Shown here piece by piece: positions 1 to 10,614 of a stretch of 64,000 nucleotides of DNA. A model generated the notes under the pieces. That model ran no database searches. It saw nothing but the letters and a program-made list of their open reading frames with translations, and was not told the DNA's origin. The stretch spans positions 6,634,001 to 6,698,000 of the forward strand of contig JAKSXM010000014.1 in assembly GCA_022575985.1 (NCBI GenBank), written 5' to 3'. Source of the DNA: Anagrus nilaparvatae. Its lineage: Eukaryota; Arthropoda; Insecta; Hymenoptera; Mymaridae. Numbering within the stretch: position 1 is the first letter of the stretch; the number at the start of each line of letters is the position of its first letter. The translations under genes were made by a program, and so were the position numbers.

Positions 1-1190
1 AAGGTTAATAACAAAAATTAAAAAAATAGAAAAAATGAAAATTTTGTATAGTATAGATGACGTTATAGTCTTTATTTGAGATAATACAGATAAGAAATTC
101 AGTCATTAACTTCAAAAATTGAAACATTAAAAATTTCATAAAATGAATATATACCATTTTTTATAAGACAGATAAGATATACGTTATAAATTTCAAAAAA
201 AAAAAAAAAAAAAATTATTAAAAAACGAGAAAGAAAATTTTATAATAGAATTAATGGAACTTTGATAAATTTAAAAATGTTTAACAATAATCAGAATAGA
301 ATAAATAGAACTTAGTTAATTAAAAAGATAAAAAGAATGTAAATTTTGAGTGAAAAAAATTAAATCTAGAAACAATAAAAATTTGATAAATAAAAAAAAA
401 AATTAGATGTTCAAAACAGAAATAATATACATATTTGTTAAAGAGAATGTTATCATTTTTAAGACAAGCTAGATAAAGATGTACATTAAATATAAACATT
501 AAAAAAAAATAGAAACAATAAAAGTTTTATAGAATCAAAAACAATAAAAAAAAATTAATAAATAAATAATAATTAGATTAAAAGAAATTTGAAACAATCA
601 ATATCTTGAAATAAGTTCAGAATAGATTAATATACGTGATTGAAAAAAAAAAAAGAAAAAAAATAATCATAAGAATCGAAGAAAATTAATAAAAATTTAA
701 TAGATTCAAATATTTAAAAAAAAAAAGCAGAGTTAATGAATAAAAATACAAGCTATTATAAAAAATATAAAAACTGAAAATCTAAATAAAAATTTAATAT
801 AATTTCAAAAACATAAATTTTTTTAAATAGAATTAATAAAAAAATATGATGAATTCAAAAAAATATATACAATATAGAAATAATGGTATAATAATAGAAA
901 TTTGATAAAAAAAAGAAGAATGAAAATAGAAACTATAAAAATTGTATAAATTCAAAAATATAAGAAAAATTAAATAATAAAAAAAGAAAAAAATAAATAA
1001 TACAAATTTTGTGAAGAAAATGTTAAACGCTTTGATATAAATAAATAATTTGAAATAATTAAATAAATAGAAAAATATTACAAATCTGATAAAATTAAAA
1101 AGAAAAGAAAAAATTAAGATAATAATATTAATAGAAATTTCATCACAAAAAAAAAAAAAAAAAAAAATAAATATGGTTTTTTAAGAAATT
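1..1190. other. AT-rich non-coding DNA
   Basis: Nearly all A and T with long A runs and recurring short words such as gaaacaat, tttgataaa and cagaatag. This suggests an old, badly degraded tandem repeat. No open frame of useful length and no recognisable gene is visible on either strand. Confidence 0.6.
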
Positions 1191-1196
1191 AGAAAA

Positions 1197-1516
1197 TTTT
1201 TATGGCCTCTGAACTAACTTTAGTTAAGCCTCATTGAAAATTGACCTCTGAACTCAGAACGAGTTAAGTCAAATAATTTTTATGGCCTCTGAACTAACTT
1301 TAGTTAAGCCTCATTGAAAATTGACCTCTGAACTCAGAACGAGTTAAGTCAAATAATTTTTATGGCCTCTGAACTAACTTTAGTTAAGCCTCATTGAAAA
1401 TTGACCTCTGAACTCAAAACGAGTTAAGTCAAATAATTTTTATGGCCTCTGAACTCATTGAGTTAAGCCTACTTTGGAAATAGACCGCTGAACTCAGAAC
1501 GAGTTAAGTCAAATAT
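1197..1516. repeat. 80-bp tandem satellite, four copies
   Basis: The word tatggcctct recurs at exactly 1201, 1281, 1361 and 1441, so the period is 80 bp. Copies 1 to 3 are almost identical and copy 4 diverges in its middle. Each unit is two diverged half-units of about 40 bp, both carrying cctctgaact and then agttaag. The GAACT/AGTT pairing gives each half a small dyad. Confidence 0.9.
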
Positions 1517-1975
1517 TTACAAAATTGTAGAAGATACGAGCTACAAAAAAAAAAAATATATAAATCAATTAAGATTGTAGAAGATTTGCTACATGTAATA
1601 CGATTTCTTAAGGAATCAGAAAAATCAAAATTGTAGAAGATACGAGCTACAAAAAAAAAAATATATACATAAATTAAGATTGTTGAAGATTCGCTACATA
1701 TAATATACAATTTCTTAAGGAATCAGAAATATTATAATTGTAGAAGATTTGCTACATGTAATACGATTTCTTAAGTTATCAGAAAAATCAAAATTGTAGA
1801 AGATACGAGCTACAAAAAAAATATAAATAAATTAAGATTGCAGAAGATTTGCTACATATAATATACAATTTCTTAAGGAATCAGAAAAAATATAATTGTA
1901 AAAGATTTGTTACATGTAATACGATTTCTTAAGGAATCAGAAAAATCAAGATTGCAGAAGATAAGATTTAAAACA
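1517..1975. repeat. Hairpin-bearing satellite with alternating half-units
   Basis: About eight half-units carry ttgtagaagat followed by gctacat or gagctacaa, joined by A-rich or ttcttaaggaatcaga spacers. Each core, tgtagaagatacgagctaca or tgtagaagatttgctaca, begins with tgtag and ends with its complement ctaca, so a transcript would fold into serial short hairpins. The array directly abuts the 80-bp satellite. No gene is supported in it. Confidence 0.8.
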
Positions 1976-2596
1976 TAGATAAAATTAATTTACAGATTCC
2001 AATATAACATTTAAATAAACGTTAAATTTATTAAAATAAAGAAAATAAATAAAATTATAAAAATAAAATCAAAGTAATTAAAATGAAGAAAGTTGTTAAT
2101 ATGTATAAATCAATTTTTGAAAATACAAATATTATATAAACACAGTAATAAAATATTATGAAAATGGGATTAAGTGTCGGTCTGTATAATATCCTAGAAA
2201 TTGTGACCAATTTCTTGACCGAGGAGAGGAGATGTAACGAGCCTACCTGTAATAGCCTCTTTAATTATTAGTGTGACCTTCAGTTTAAGATAGCTAAATA
2301 AAAGTAGACACGTATTGTAAAGATAAAGTAATGTAATGTAATGTATAGTTTCTTAGAGATAAGTCTTTAGTAGTAATTTCAACATGTAGAGAAACAGACC
2401 TAATTGTCGTTTCTCTCTTTAGGTAATGTACAATAATTATTCAATGTAAAATATTAAATTAATTAATTGTTAAATAATAAATCTCTCTTTAGAGCAACAC
2501 AAAGGTCGTTATTATTAAAATACACTACTCAAAATATAGACACATTATATTTATATTTTTGTTATTATTTAATAGTAACATTTATTTACATATTAA
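1976..2596. other. Intergenic, possible LTR-like remnant
   Basis: From about 2174 the sequence is less AT-rich than its surroundings. It holds tgtcggtctg, a purine-rich gaggagaggagatg stretch, and near 2480-2515 aataaatctctctttagag followed by aacacaaaggtcgtt. That is the look of an LTR 3' part. No matching second LTR, primer-binding site or target duplication was found, so this is only a possibility. Confidence 0.25.
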
Positions 2597-2637
2597 AATT
2601 TTATAAAGATATTTTATATCATATTTAATAATAGCAT
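2597..2637. repeat. 41-bp inverted repeat, left arm
   Basis: Reading inward from 2637 to 2597 on the minus strand gives the same 41 bases as 4757-4797 on the plus strand, with no mismatch. The pair brackets the integrase gene. The sequence is AT-rich but not simple repeat, beginning atgctattatt and ending tataaaatt. It may be a terminal or sub-terminal repeat of the element carrying that gene. Confidence 0.8.
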
Positions 2638-2684
2638 AAAAAAATAATTTACATTAATTTTATCGTCAAAAATTTTTTTGGTTT

Positions 2685-4482
2685 TTATTTATTTTTGCAC
2701 GTGAGGCTCGAATGGCATCTTGAACTGCATAGCCTTTCAGCTCTAAAGCATGCACATCTTCTTGTTTGACATTGCTTTTCTGCTGGCTTACATTTGCACT
2801 TCATAACACCCTGTCCACCTGATAATGATTGCTTAGCAGCTGCCTCACGCAAAGTCAAAATTTCTTCAGAAACATCCGTTAATTTGAGAGTACTTGTATT
2901 ACTTATTTGGATTTCTGTTCGAGGAAACCAGCCTTTTATTATACCATCTTTTGTACCCAATTGGTAAACTCCATTTTTAAAACTTTTTATAACAGCTTTT
3001 AAGTTAGAAAAATCTAACGGCCCTCGATCTACAGGTGGAACACGTAAGGTTACATTATCGCCAACTTTAAGAACTGGAAACTGCTGCTCGGAAAAGTTAC
3101 ACATTTTATCTGCATGAATCTTCTGTCGTTTGAAACACTGATTTTGTACTTCTTCTAACGATTGCTGTCTATTACATAGCTGACAAATTTCTTCAACAGA
3201 TTGCAACCCACATTTAATGCAAATAATTTTCTTTTCTGTCTCATTTTCTTCGAGCGAAGCCATGTTATATTCTTCCAAAGCCGTATGTAAATCATCTTCT
3301 GTAACTAAGGAGTCAATAATTGCTTTAGGCAGTGTTGTACTTTCCAACCCACACTTAATTTTTCCAAGTACAGCTTGATAAGGAGTACGATTAATAATTC
3401 TATGTAATGAAGTATTATGTTGCCACTGAAAAAAACAAGTAAATAATATTTAATTGTAATTAAAACTAAGAACCAATTTTTTAACTATTTATATAGTTAC
3501 CTGAACAACGTAGCAGCCCCAGCTCCAATTGGTAGAATTATTATCGATCATCCAGGCCCTTATACCATTTTCAATATCTTGGTTTGCCCTTTCTACTGAT
3601 CCCTGGCTCTCTGGATGGCGGGGACGTCCATGAATAATTTTACAATTTGGCCACAAATTTGCAACTTCTACTATAATATGCGCTACGAACTCTCTAAATA
3701 TAAAATTATTAATTAAAAAAATAATATAAATAAAATAGTGCAAAAAATTTTTTTTAAACAAACCGTCCATTGTCGCTTTGTAAAATGCAGGGTGCCCCTT
3801 GAGTATAAAAAATTTTTATTAACTCTTCAGCAACACTTTTTGCTTCTTTTGATTTTAATGGACGGAGATGTAAGAACTTTGTCGCATGATCCTGATAGTT
3901 CATTAAAAAAGTATAATCACCATCCTTGCAAGATTGAAAATCTACCAAATCTACTTGAGCACGAGCATTAAATCCATCAGATGTTATTGGCTTGATAACA
4001 ACTCCTTTTTTTGGCACAGATCTTTTCCTCTCACAAGTCTCACAAAGTGACGCAAATAATTCGCAAGCTTTTTTTGAAATTGACCAATAATCTCGTGAAT
4101 AATAAAACATTCGGTCACGACCCCCGTGATTTGTATTTTTATGAGCTTTGTGTAAATATTCATAATACTCTTCTAGTGGTACTATCTGAATAAATGGATC
4201 TTTATCACTATTTCTTTTATAAATAACACTCACTTGATTATTGACCACAATTTTTTCATATTTCTCTTTATAATGATAATGAGAAGTATTATTTTTAACA
4301 TTAGGATCATCAAATTCGTTAAGATAATTAAGTACCAATTGTTCCTGAGATTTGGTCCAAACCGATTTATTATTTCTCTTAGGGTATAATTCAAAAAGTT
4401 TCTCGTAGAAATTATTTTTATCCACGAAATCAAAATCTTCAGAAACTTGATCAATAACTGAATTTTCACCATTTTCTGTCAT
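2685..4482 (-). CDS. KRBA2/GIN-like DDE integrase (transposon-derived), three exons
   Basis: The coding sequence is three exons on the minus strand: 4482-3764, 3693-3501 and 3425-2685. Introns are short GT..AG and phases match exactly, giving 550 residues and no internal stop. Exon 1 holds an HHCC zinc-binding region (H..NTNHGG, then LCETCER) and the first two acidic residues of an integrase core, in AQVDLVDF and LQSDNGR. Exon 2 supplies the Glu in PESQGSVER. Exon 3 has the conserved integrase tail and a Cys-rich end with repeated CxC pairs. This order is known from animal proteins called KRAB-A domain-containing 2-like, which derive from integrase-bearing DNA transposons. Activity is not shown, but all three acidic residues are present. 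Confidence 0.87.
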
Positions 4483-4756
4483 TTTAAAAACTTTTGATTA
4501 AATACGCGTTTTGATTTGAAATACACGTTAGCGATTAAGAACCAATGACTATACTAAAATAATATTTAAAAATGGTATATGACCATCCGATAAATTTAAA
4601 TACAAATTTTCTTATCTTTATAAATCAAAAATAATGTTGACGAAGTTTGTTATCATTTACTTATAAATTGTATTCAATTCACTATAAATGTAAATAAAAT
4701 TTATTAAATAATAATTATAATAAAAATATATCACAAAATAAATATTAAAAATTATC

Positions 4757-4797
4757 ATGCTATTATTAAATATGATATAAAATATCTTTATAAAATT
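4757..4797. repeat. 41-bp inverted repeat, right arm
   Basis: Perfect reverse complement of 2597-2637, lying 275 bp upstream of the integrase start codon. The two arms define a unit of about 2.2 kb. The match stops abruptly on both sides, and no clear target duplication was seen outside it. Confidence 0.8.
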
Positions 4798-4866
4798 AAT
4801 AATAATAATTATTTATTGATAATTAATATGAATTAAAACATTTTACGGCTATTTGAACAACTGTTA

Positions 4867-4991
4867 GAGTCTCGAGCGCGGGGCTCAAGCTATAGGGCTA
4901 AAACGAATCAGCTTTATAGTCTATAAGGCGCCCGATAGCCTATAAAGCTGACGCGGTTTAGCCCTATAGCTCGAGCACCGCGCTCGAGACT
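4867..4991. repeat. GC-rich imperfect palindrome
   Basis: Starts gagtctcgagcgcgg and ends ccgcgctcgagactc. Between these, agctatagggct pairs with agccctatagct, and cagctttatag pairs with ctataaagctg. The centre lies near 4930. It is a hairpin of about 125 bp with a GC content far above the flanks. Related blocks (ttataggctataaagcgg, gtctatagggct) continue to about 5047. It could be a foldback element or a structured insertion. Confidence 0.75.
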
Positions 4992-5044
4992 CATTCGTCT
5001 ATAAGCCGCCTTATAGGCTATAAAGCGGATTCGTCTATAGGGCT

Positions 5045-5399
5045 GCGACATATATATATTCTTCTTTATAAAGACATGGGCTCTACATTCGGGTGTTAAT
5101 GTATGAGTATTATTATAACCGTTGCAAACAAGACAACTAACATTAGAAGTCTGAGATAATACATTAAGACGCAAACAATTTGGATCGTTCTCCAGAATCT
5201 GAATTTCCTGATTTATAGATATATTGCAATTGTTGCATATTCTAGTTTCAGGAGTTATAGCTAATGGAGGTCTACCTGCTTCATCTTGCCTAGCTATAGC
5301 TATATCGCGCTTAATAATATAAGCTTCTCCATAAATACGAGGCATTACTCGTGGTATTAATGCATTTGGGCAAATATAACATGGCAATCGCTGTGCCAT
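5045..5399 (-). pseudogene. Cys-rich N-terminal domain, probably of a DDE transposase (relic)
   Basis: The frame opens at 5399 with MAQRLPCYIC and contains CxxC pairs at CYIC, CNNC and CLVC. It then has an R..VFI..NIY segment (residues about 108-117) of the kind seen in N-terminal zinc domains of insect Harbinger-like transposases. The typical RCC..H ending is absent. Instead the frame runs into the GC-rich palindrome, giving an arginine-rich tail to 4914 that is unlikely to be original. No transposase core lies downstream. I recognise the domain style, not a specific gene. It could instead be a small stand-alone zinc protein. Confidence 0.45.
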
Positions 5400-5465
5400 T
5401 TTATAATTAAATAATTATTATAAAATAATTATTAATAAGCTATTATAATGAAGTATAGAAAAAAA

Positions 5466-5940
5466 AAGTTTGTTCTGAAAAGAACAGTTTATTTTTTCCT
5501 GAAAAAAATAGATTTTTTTCTTACCTAAAAAGAACAGTTTTTTATGCTCTGAAAAGAACAGTTTATTTTGTTCTGAAAAGAACAGATTTTTTTATGCTCT
5601 GAAAAGAACAGTTTATTTTGTTCTGAAAAGAACAGATTTTTTTATGCTCTGAAAAGAACAGTTTATTTTGTTCTGAAAAGAACAGATTATTTTGTTCTGA
5701 AAAGAACAGATTTTTTTATGCTCTGAAAAGAACAGTTTATTTTGTTCTGAAAAGAACAGATTTTTTATGCTCTGAAAAGAACAGTTTATTTTGTTCTGAA
5801 AAGAACAGATTTTTTATGCTCTGAAAAGAACAGTTTATTTTGTTCTAAAAAGAACAGTTTATTTTATTCTGAAAAGAACAGATTTTTTTTGTCCTTAAAA
5901 GAACAGTTTTTTTTTACCTATAAAGAACAGATTTTTTTAC
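5466..5940. repeat. Array of palindromic tgttctgaaaagaaca motifs, unit about 50 bp
   Basis: Around 20 copies of the ctgaaaagaaca core occur, alternately preceded by ttgt and by atgct and separated by tttatt or attttttt. Half of them complete the palindrome tgttctgaaaagaaca. Units degenerate toward both ends. The array is eukaryotic minisatellite: spacers are near-identical, so it is not CRISPR. Confidence 0.9.
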
Positions 5941-5983
5941 TTAACCTCAAACATAAAATATAAGCAATGATTAATTTTTTTAA

Positions 5984-6725
5984 TCAACAAAACACAAGCA
6001 TAAATGATATATAATATATTTTAATATTATTAAACAAACATTCATTAATAGCTGCCAACTCTGTCATTTTGACATCAGATTTGAATTCAGCAACCTCGAA
6101 AACATAAGGTGAAATCATTATTTTAATATTTTTGTATTCTGTTGTGAATTTGACAGATAGTTGACAGCTGTCAACTGTCAACTTTGTCATTTTGACATCA
6201 GATTTGAACTCAGCAACCTCGAAAACATAAGGTGAAATCATTATTTTAATATTTTTGTATTCTGTTGTGAATTTGACAGATAGTTGACAGCTGTCAACTG
6301 TCAACTTTGTCATTTTGACATCAGATTTGAACTCAGCAATCTCGAAAACATAAGGTGAAATCATTATTTTAATATTTTTGTATTCTGTTGTCAATTTGAC
6401 AGATAGTTGAGAGCTGTCAACTATCAACTTTGTCATTTTGACATCAGATTTGAACTCAGAAACCTCGAAAACATATTGTAAAATCATTATTTTAATATTT
6501 TTGTATTCTTTTGTCAATTTGACAGCTAGTTGACAGCGGTCAACGGTCAACTTTGTCATTTTGACATCAGATTTGAATTCAGCAACCTCAAAAACATATT
6601 GTAAAATCATTATTTTACTTTTTTTGTATTTTTTTGTCAATTTGACAGCTACTTGACAGCTGCAAACTGTCCATAACGTCAATTAGACTTCAGATTTGGA
6701 TTTAGCGACCTCAAAAACATAAAGG
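5984..6725. repeat. 123-bp minisatellite with a period of exactly 41 codons
   Basis: The word tgtcattttgacatcag recurs at 6062, 6185, 6308, 6431 and 6554, always 123 bp apart. A diverged partial copy ends near 6720. Because 123 is divisible by three, the minus strand stays open from 6682 to 5984 (232 codons) as a 41-residue repeat containing YVFEVAEFKSDVKM. Each full unit has the palindrome gttgacagctgtcaac with a cagctg E-box at its centre, lost or altered in outer units. Whether the frame is expressed cannot be told. No signal peptide or known domain is seen. Confidence 0.88.
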
Positions 6726-6940
6726 TATACTTTAAAAATAAAAGAAAAAAGGTTTTGAAACGATCTTAAAACGTTTTGAAGCGATCTTGTCATGGTGGAG
6801 CTTTGGAGCTTTCAAGCTCCGTAGCGGCCAAAGTTGAGACTTTTGAGCTTTGTGCCCATTGAGACTTTTGTTCAGAATGATAAAATCTACAACATATCCA
6901 AAATTCAGCCAATTCGACCGAAAGGCAAAATCCTATAATT

Positions 6941-7673
6941 TTGTGCGGGGTCCTTTTACTCATTTTAATTCGTTGTAAGCTTCGAATCTTACAGCTTATT
7001 TATAGACGTGGGTTATTGATATGTGGAAATATTACATTTATGCTTGTTTTTTTGGTCAGTTTATTGAAAAAAAGAGGTCAAGCAGAAACTGCAGTTTTTG
7101 GTTCATTTATGGAAAAACTGAACGAAATTAAAAGCGAGTAAAGAAATGAATATATTTTTTTTTTGCAAAAAAATTTTTATTTACTTTTTTATGTATATGT
7201 TGCTATAGATTTTGGGGATGAACATGACGAATTATTTAACGAAATTGATATGAGTGTTTTTGGAAATTGTGAGATAAAAGTTAATGGAAGTGTTACAGGT
7301 AATAGAAAATTTTAGCCACAAAAAAAATATTTGTAGATATTGTAAAATCTTGAAAATTTTATTAGGTAAAAAAAATTGGCAAACTCAAGGTGACACTGTG
7401 ACAGCTTTGCAGACATTATATGAGATGTATGAAAATCTTGTTGAGGAACGTCTTTGTAAAATATGTTACGACAGAAATAGAGATACTCTGTTCGAACCAT
7501 GTTTGCACCTAGCATGCTGCAATATTTGCAGTAATCAATTGTTCGATTGTCCAATATGTAATGCGGAAATATTTGTTAATTTTTTTTGCTTACTTTGGTT
7601 TTTTTATTATTATACTTACTTTGTAATCATAATATGTATTCAAGATTATCTTAAATTTTTGCTATTTTATTAA
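6941..7673 (+). pseudogene. CARD-like plus IAP-type RING protein, broken
   Basis: Three blocks can be joined as exons. The first (to about 7132) ends with KKRGQAETAVFGSFMEK, which resembles the last helices of a CARD. The second (about 7209-7298) is acidic. The third (from 7366) encodes a C3HC4 RING of the inhibitor-of-apoptosis type: EERLCKICYD, then PCLHLACC, then CPIC. The exon 2/3 junction is in phase, while exon 1 to 2 is off by one base, and the frame after the RING reads into AT-rich DNA. In animal cIAPs a CARD precedes a terminal RING, so an E3 ligase acting in apoptosis control is the likely ancestral role. No BIR domain is visible. It is paralogous to the gene at 10615-11861. Confidence 0.55.
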
Positions 7674-7832
7674 TCATGATTGTATTTTATTTTTTTTTAA
7701 TTTTAATGCTGTAATTTTTATTTTATAAATTTATCTATTGAAATAAAAATCAATAATAATAATGATAATAATAGAAAAAAATTATTTTCGTATTACATAT
7801 TTATTATATACATTTAATGGGAAAAAAAATAA
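7556..7832. repeat. Long inverted repeat, left arm (pairs with 16966-17274)
   Basis: From atgtaatgcggaaatat to taatgggaaaaaaaataat this stretch matches the reverse complement of 16966-17274, with small indels. Its outer edge takes in the last codons of the RING (CNAEI) and the rest is AT-rich non-coding. With the right arm it brackets the F-box-like relic, the second CARD gene and PolB, so it may be the terminal inverted repeat of a Polinton-like element or an internal inverted duplication of one. Confidence 0.75.
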
Positions 7833-8067
7833 TTCATATAAAATTTTGAGCCATTTTAAGCCATTAAGATGATTTTTGAGGTAAAGAAATAAATTTCAAA
7901 TATTTTGATAATATTTTTTTTTCACGACTTTGGCCAAAAAAATATTTATAAAAATAATTTGTTCATAATAAAATGACATATTTAATTATGAAGGTTCTAT
8001 ACGGTTTTATTTTTTTTTAGAAGCAAGCCTAATTTTAAAACCATTTATTTAATTAAAAAAAAAAAAC

Positions 8068-8302
8068 ATGGGTAATAAGCAGTCAAACAGTAGTACAAAC
8101 TATAGTCGTTTTGAAAACGCGGGGAAAGATGGGGAAAGTACTTACGGACCTTATTGGAGAAGAGTTGATCGTAGCAGCGACAAATGGAGCTTCTCAAAGG
8201 GCATATTTAACGGATTTTCTAGTTATAAGGGAAAAAAATGTCATTACAGATGAAAAAAAACCTTTGTTAGAAGAAGTAGAAACTGAAAAATGTAAAAAAT
8301 GA
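8068..8302 (+). pseudogene. Small protein with possible N-myristoylation signal, frameshifted
   Basis: An ATG at 8068 starts MGNKQSNSSTNYSRFE. Gly2 and the following serines fit an N-myristoylation signal. Shifting frame once near 8115 gives a second open stretch to 8302 with KVLTDLIGEELIVAATNGAS, ending in an acidic and lysine-rich tail. The A-rich run just before the ATG is compatible with a start context. The family is unknown to me. It sits inside the inverted-repeat-bounded region with PolB, so it may be an element gene. The single frameshift suggests decay or a base error. Confidence 0.35.
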
Positions 8303-8545
8303 CGTTTTTTTTTTGTAATTAAGTTTTGAATGAAATTTTTTATCATAAGAAATTTTTTATATTTTGTAAACGATTTGTTTTTTTTATTTGAAACTTTTTT
8401 TTGTAAGATAAAAAAAATGTACATTTTTTTTTGTTTTACATAAATGATACATGATATTATAAATTTTACGATTTGAGTCGTCATCATTGAAAGCTTATGT
8501 GTAATTTTTCACTTATTGCATTATTTACTTTTTAAACTAAGATAT

Positions 8546-9827
8546 TTAAAAATTTGCTGTCATATTATTTTCATTAAAAAATGATATGCAATCATTTGAC
8601 AGCAATATATTTTTTATAGAAATAATTCTGACATTTACGTTTTTTTGTAAGAAATGTTTAAGTTGATTTTCAAAAGTTGCAATAGGAACTTCTTCTATTG
8701 GGTTTATGTAGCATGTGAAATTTATTGACTCCAGCAAAGTTAAATCTTCATTTTCGCAGAGACTGTGCAATGCTTTTTTAATGTTTGTCTCGTCTGATGC
8801 TTAAATTGATGATTAAATTTTTTACATTTTTCACTGTTTTTAAAAGTAAAAACTCATCATTTTTTTGTCCACAAATAAATTTGAAACTATTTACGACTTT
8901 TCTTTCTGTGATCCAGAAAATAAAATTTTACAACCAATCAGGAAATCGATTTATTATTGTTATTTTTTCGACTATATTTTGATCATAAAATATATTTATC
9001 TGCTGTAAATTAACATTGTTTCTTACTATTGCTTCTGCATTTAGAATGAAATCAACATAGCCCAGTCTTGCCGATGTATCAATCGGTGGCCTTGTGAAAT
9101 CAATATCAAATTCTTCAATACCCCTGCACCTACTGATAAATTGGCGGTTTCATCTTATTACTCTGGTGGATGTTTCTTTAAATGCGATTGATTTTACGCA
9201 TTGTGTTAAGTTTCGCTTTGAATCCAGCAGTGCTTGAAATTTTAAAAACAATTTTAAGCTTGGGAATTCAAGCCTGATCGTTTTCGCATCAGCACCGGCC
9301 CTCGCCCAAAACATCAATTCCATTAGAGGTTCCCGTTTTATTATAATTTTGGCTTCGGATTGCGGCTGAAATTTTATCCGCAAGAGAAAGTCGAAAAAAG
9401 TACTATCCGAAATTTTTATTTTTAGATTTGCACATGTATTGCTGGTTAATATCTTGGTCAGAAACCACCTTTGTTCGATGTATTCTGCTTCATTTTTTGC
9501 ATCGGCATTCAACTGCGCGCGTTCAATTTGAGACATTTTTTGTCTATTGTTGAAAAGTTTTTTATACACTTGTATGTACCCTCTTATGTAAACTAAAATT
9601 TCAAACTTTGTGAGCTCAAACCACTGTTCACAAGTTGACGCCTTAATCACTTTTTGTTTGACACAAGATTTATTTAGTATCATCCCTATCATTTCGGGTG
9701 GAAGTATTGTAGTTATTGGGTTAATTCTTTCCTCGCGTACTAATTGATTTAGATTTAAATTGGCATCTCTTTTGGCTTTTTTTGAACGCGTAAACTTTTT
9801 CACCATCACTGGTTGCGTTCTGGACAT
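8546..9827 (-). pseudogene. Unidentified gene with an F-box-like motif, broken
   Basis: Reading from 9827, 225 codons are open to a TGA at 9150. They are rich in Lys/Arg at the start (VKKFTRSKKAKRD) and include TTILPPEMIGMILN near residues 39-52, reminiscent of the first helix of an F-box. The sense continues in another frame (about 9145-8950, with EEFDIDFTRPPID and ARLGYVDFIL), then stops. A third piece follows at about 8800-8546 (HSLCENEDLTLLESINF). Together these look like one protein of over 400 residues with at least two frame breaks. If the F-box call is right, it would recruit targets to an SCF ubiquitin ligase. Its orientation is opposite to PolB. Confidence 0.4.
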
Positions 9828-9829
9828 TA

Positions 9830-10590
9830 TAGCGATGAAAACTTTGTTCGTTAAGTTTAATTTGCGATTTTGTACTGATGAAGGATGATTTTATTAAATA
9901 TTAATAATGTAGAAAGAATGTGCTAGCTGGTAAGCTAAATTTATTGTTGTAAATATATTATGTATTTTTTTTGCTGTGCTTGCAAAAGGAGAAAGAAAGC
10001 TTTTTTTTTTTGAGATACATATGTAGTCTAGTCATACAACATGAGAATTTTTTGTCTATGCAAGATATCGGATGTTTTTTTTTTAATAAATGTTTCTTTT
10101 TTTTTGTAATAAGAGTGAAATTTTTTGGTATTTTTTTCTCAATATGTACAAATTTTGTAATTATTGTTGAACAAAAATGATCTATTTTAATGTTTTTTTG
10201 TTATTGTTGTCGATTTGGGCTTTAAAAAAAATAAACAGTATGCATAAAGTTATTTTATTATGATCTTTAAGAGGTGACTTTTAAACTTTTGCTTTGTTTT
10301 TATTTTTTGATGAGTTGAACTTTTATAGGAAAGACAGTATGCATGAAGTAATTTTATTATAACACATACGTTTAGTATCGTCTTATCTTTTATAAGTTAC
10401 TTTTAAACTTTTTTTGTTGAAATAAAAAAAATATTAAGAAAAAAAAATGGTTTTATCCAGGAAGTTCAATTTGTTGATAATTGTGAAATTATTGGTGAAA
10501 ATCGCTTATGGACGCGAAGCAAGTGTGCGTGAAATTTGTGATTTCAAATGGAGATCGAAATTAAGAGAATGTTCGATTGAAGTGATTTAA
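9830..10590. other. Intergenic with a diverged direct duplication
   Basis: The segment starting cagtatgcataaagttattttatta at about 10237 recurs from about 10337 (cagtatgcatgaagtaatttt), and both copies end in acttttaaactttt. A 46-codon ATG frame follows at 10447-10590, with a second overlapping open frame containing QEVQFVDNCEIIGENRLW. Either could be a remnant of the gene behind the CARD exon downstream, but neither is recognisable. Confidence 0.4.
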
Positions 10591-10614
10591 AAAAAAATCA
10601 AATTAATTTTTAGT

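Noticed and set aside
1197..1516. CRISPR or regulatory array at the 80-bp repeat
   Set aside because: The whole 80-bp unit is repeated with no unique spacer, so it is a plain satellite.
4914..5044. C-terminal arginine-rich tail of the Cys-rich frame as a real protein domain
   Set aside because: It is a translation of the GC-rich palindrome and its repeated ctataaagc words.
5466..5940. CRISPR-like appearance of the aaaagaaca array
   Set aside because: The spacers are the same two short T-rich words throughout, units vary in length, no cas genes are present and the window is eukaryotic.
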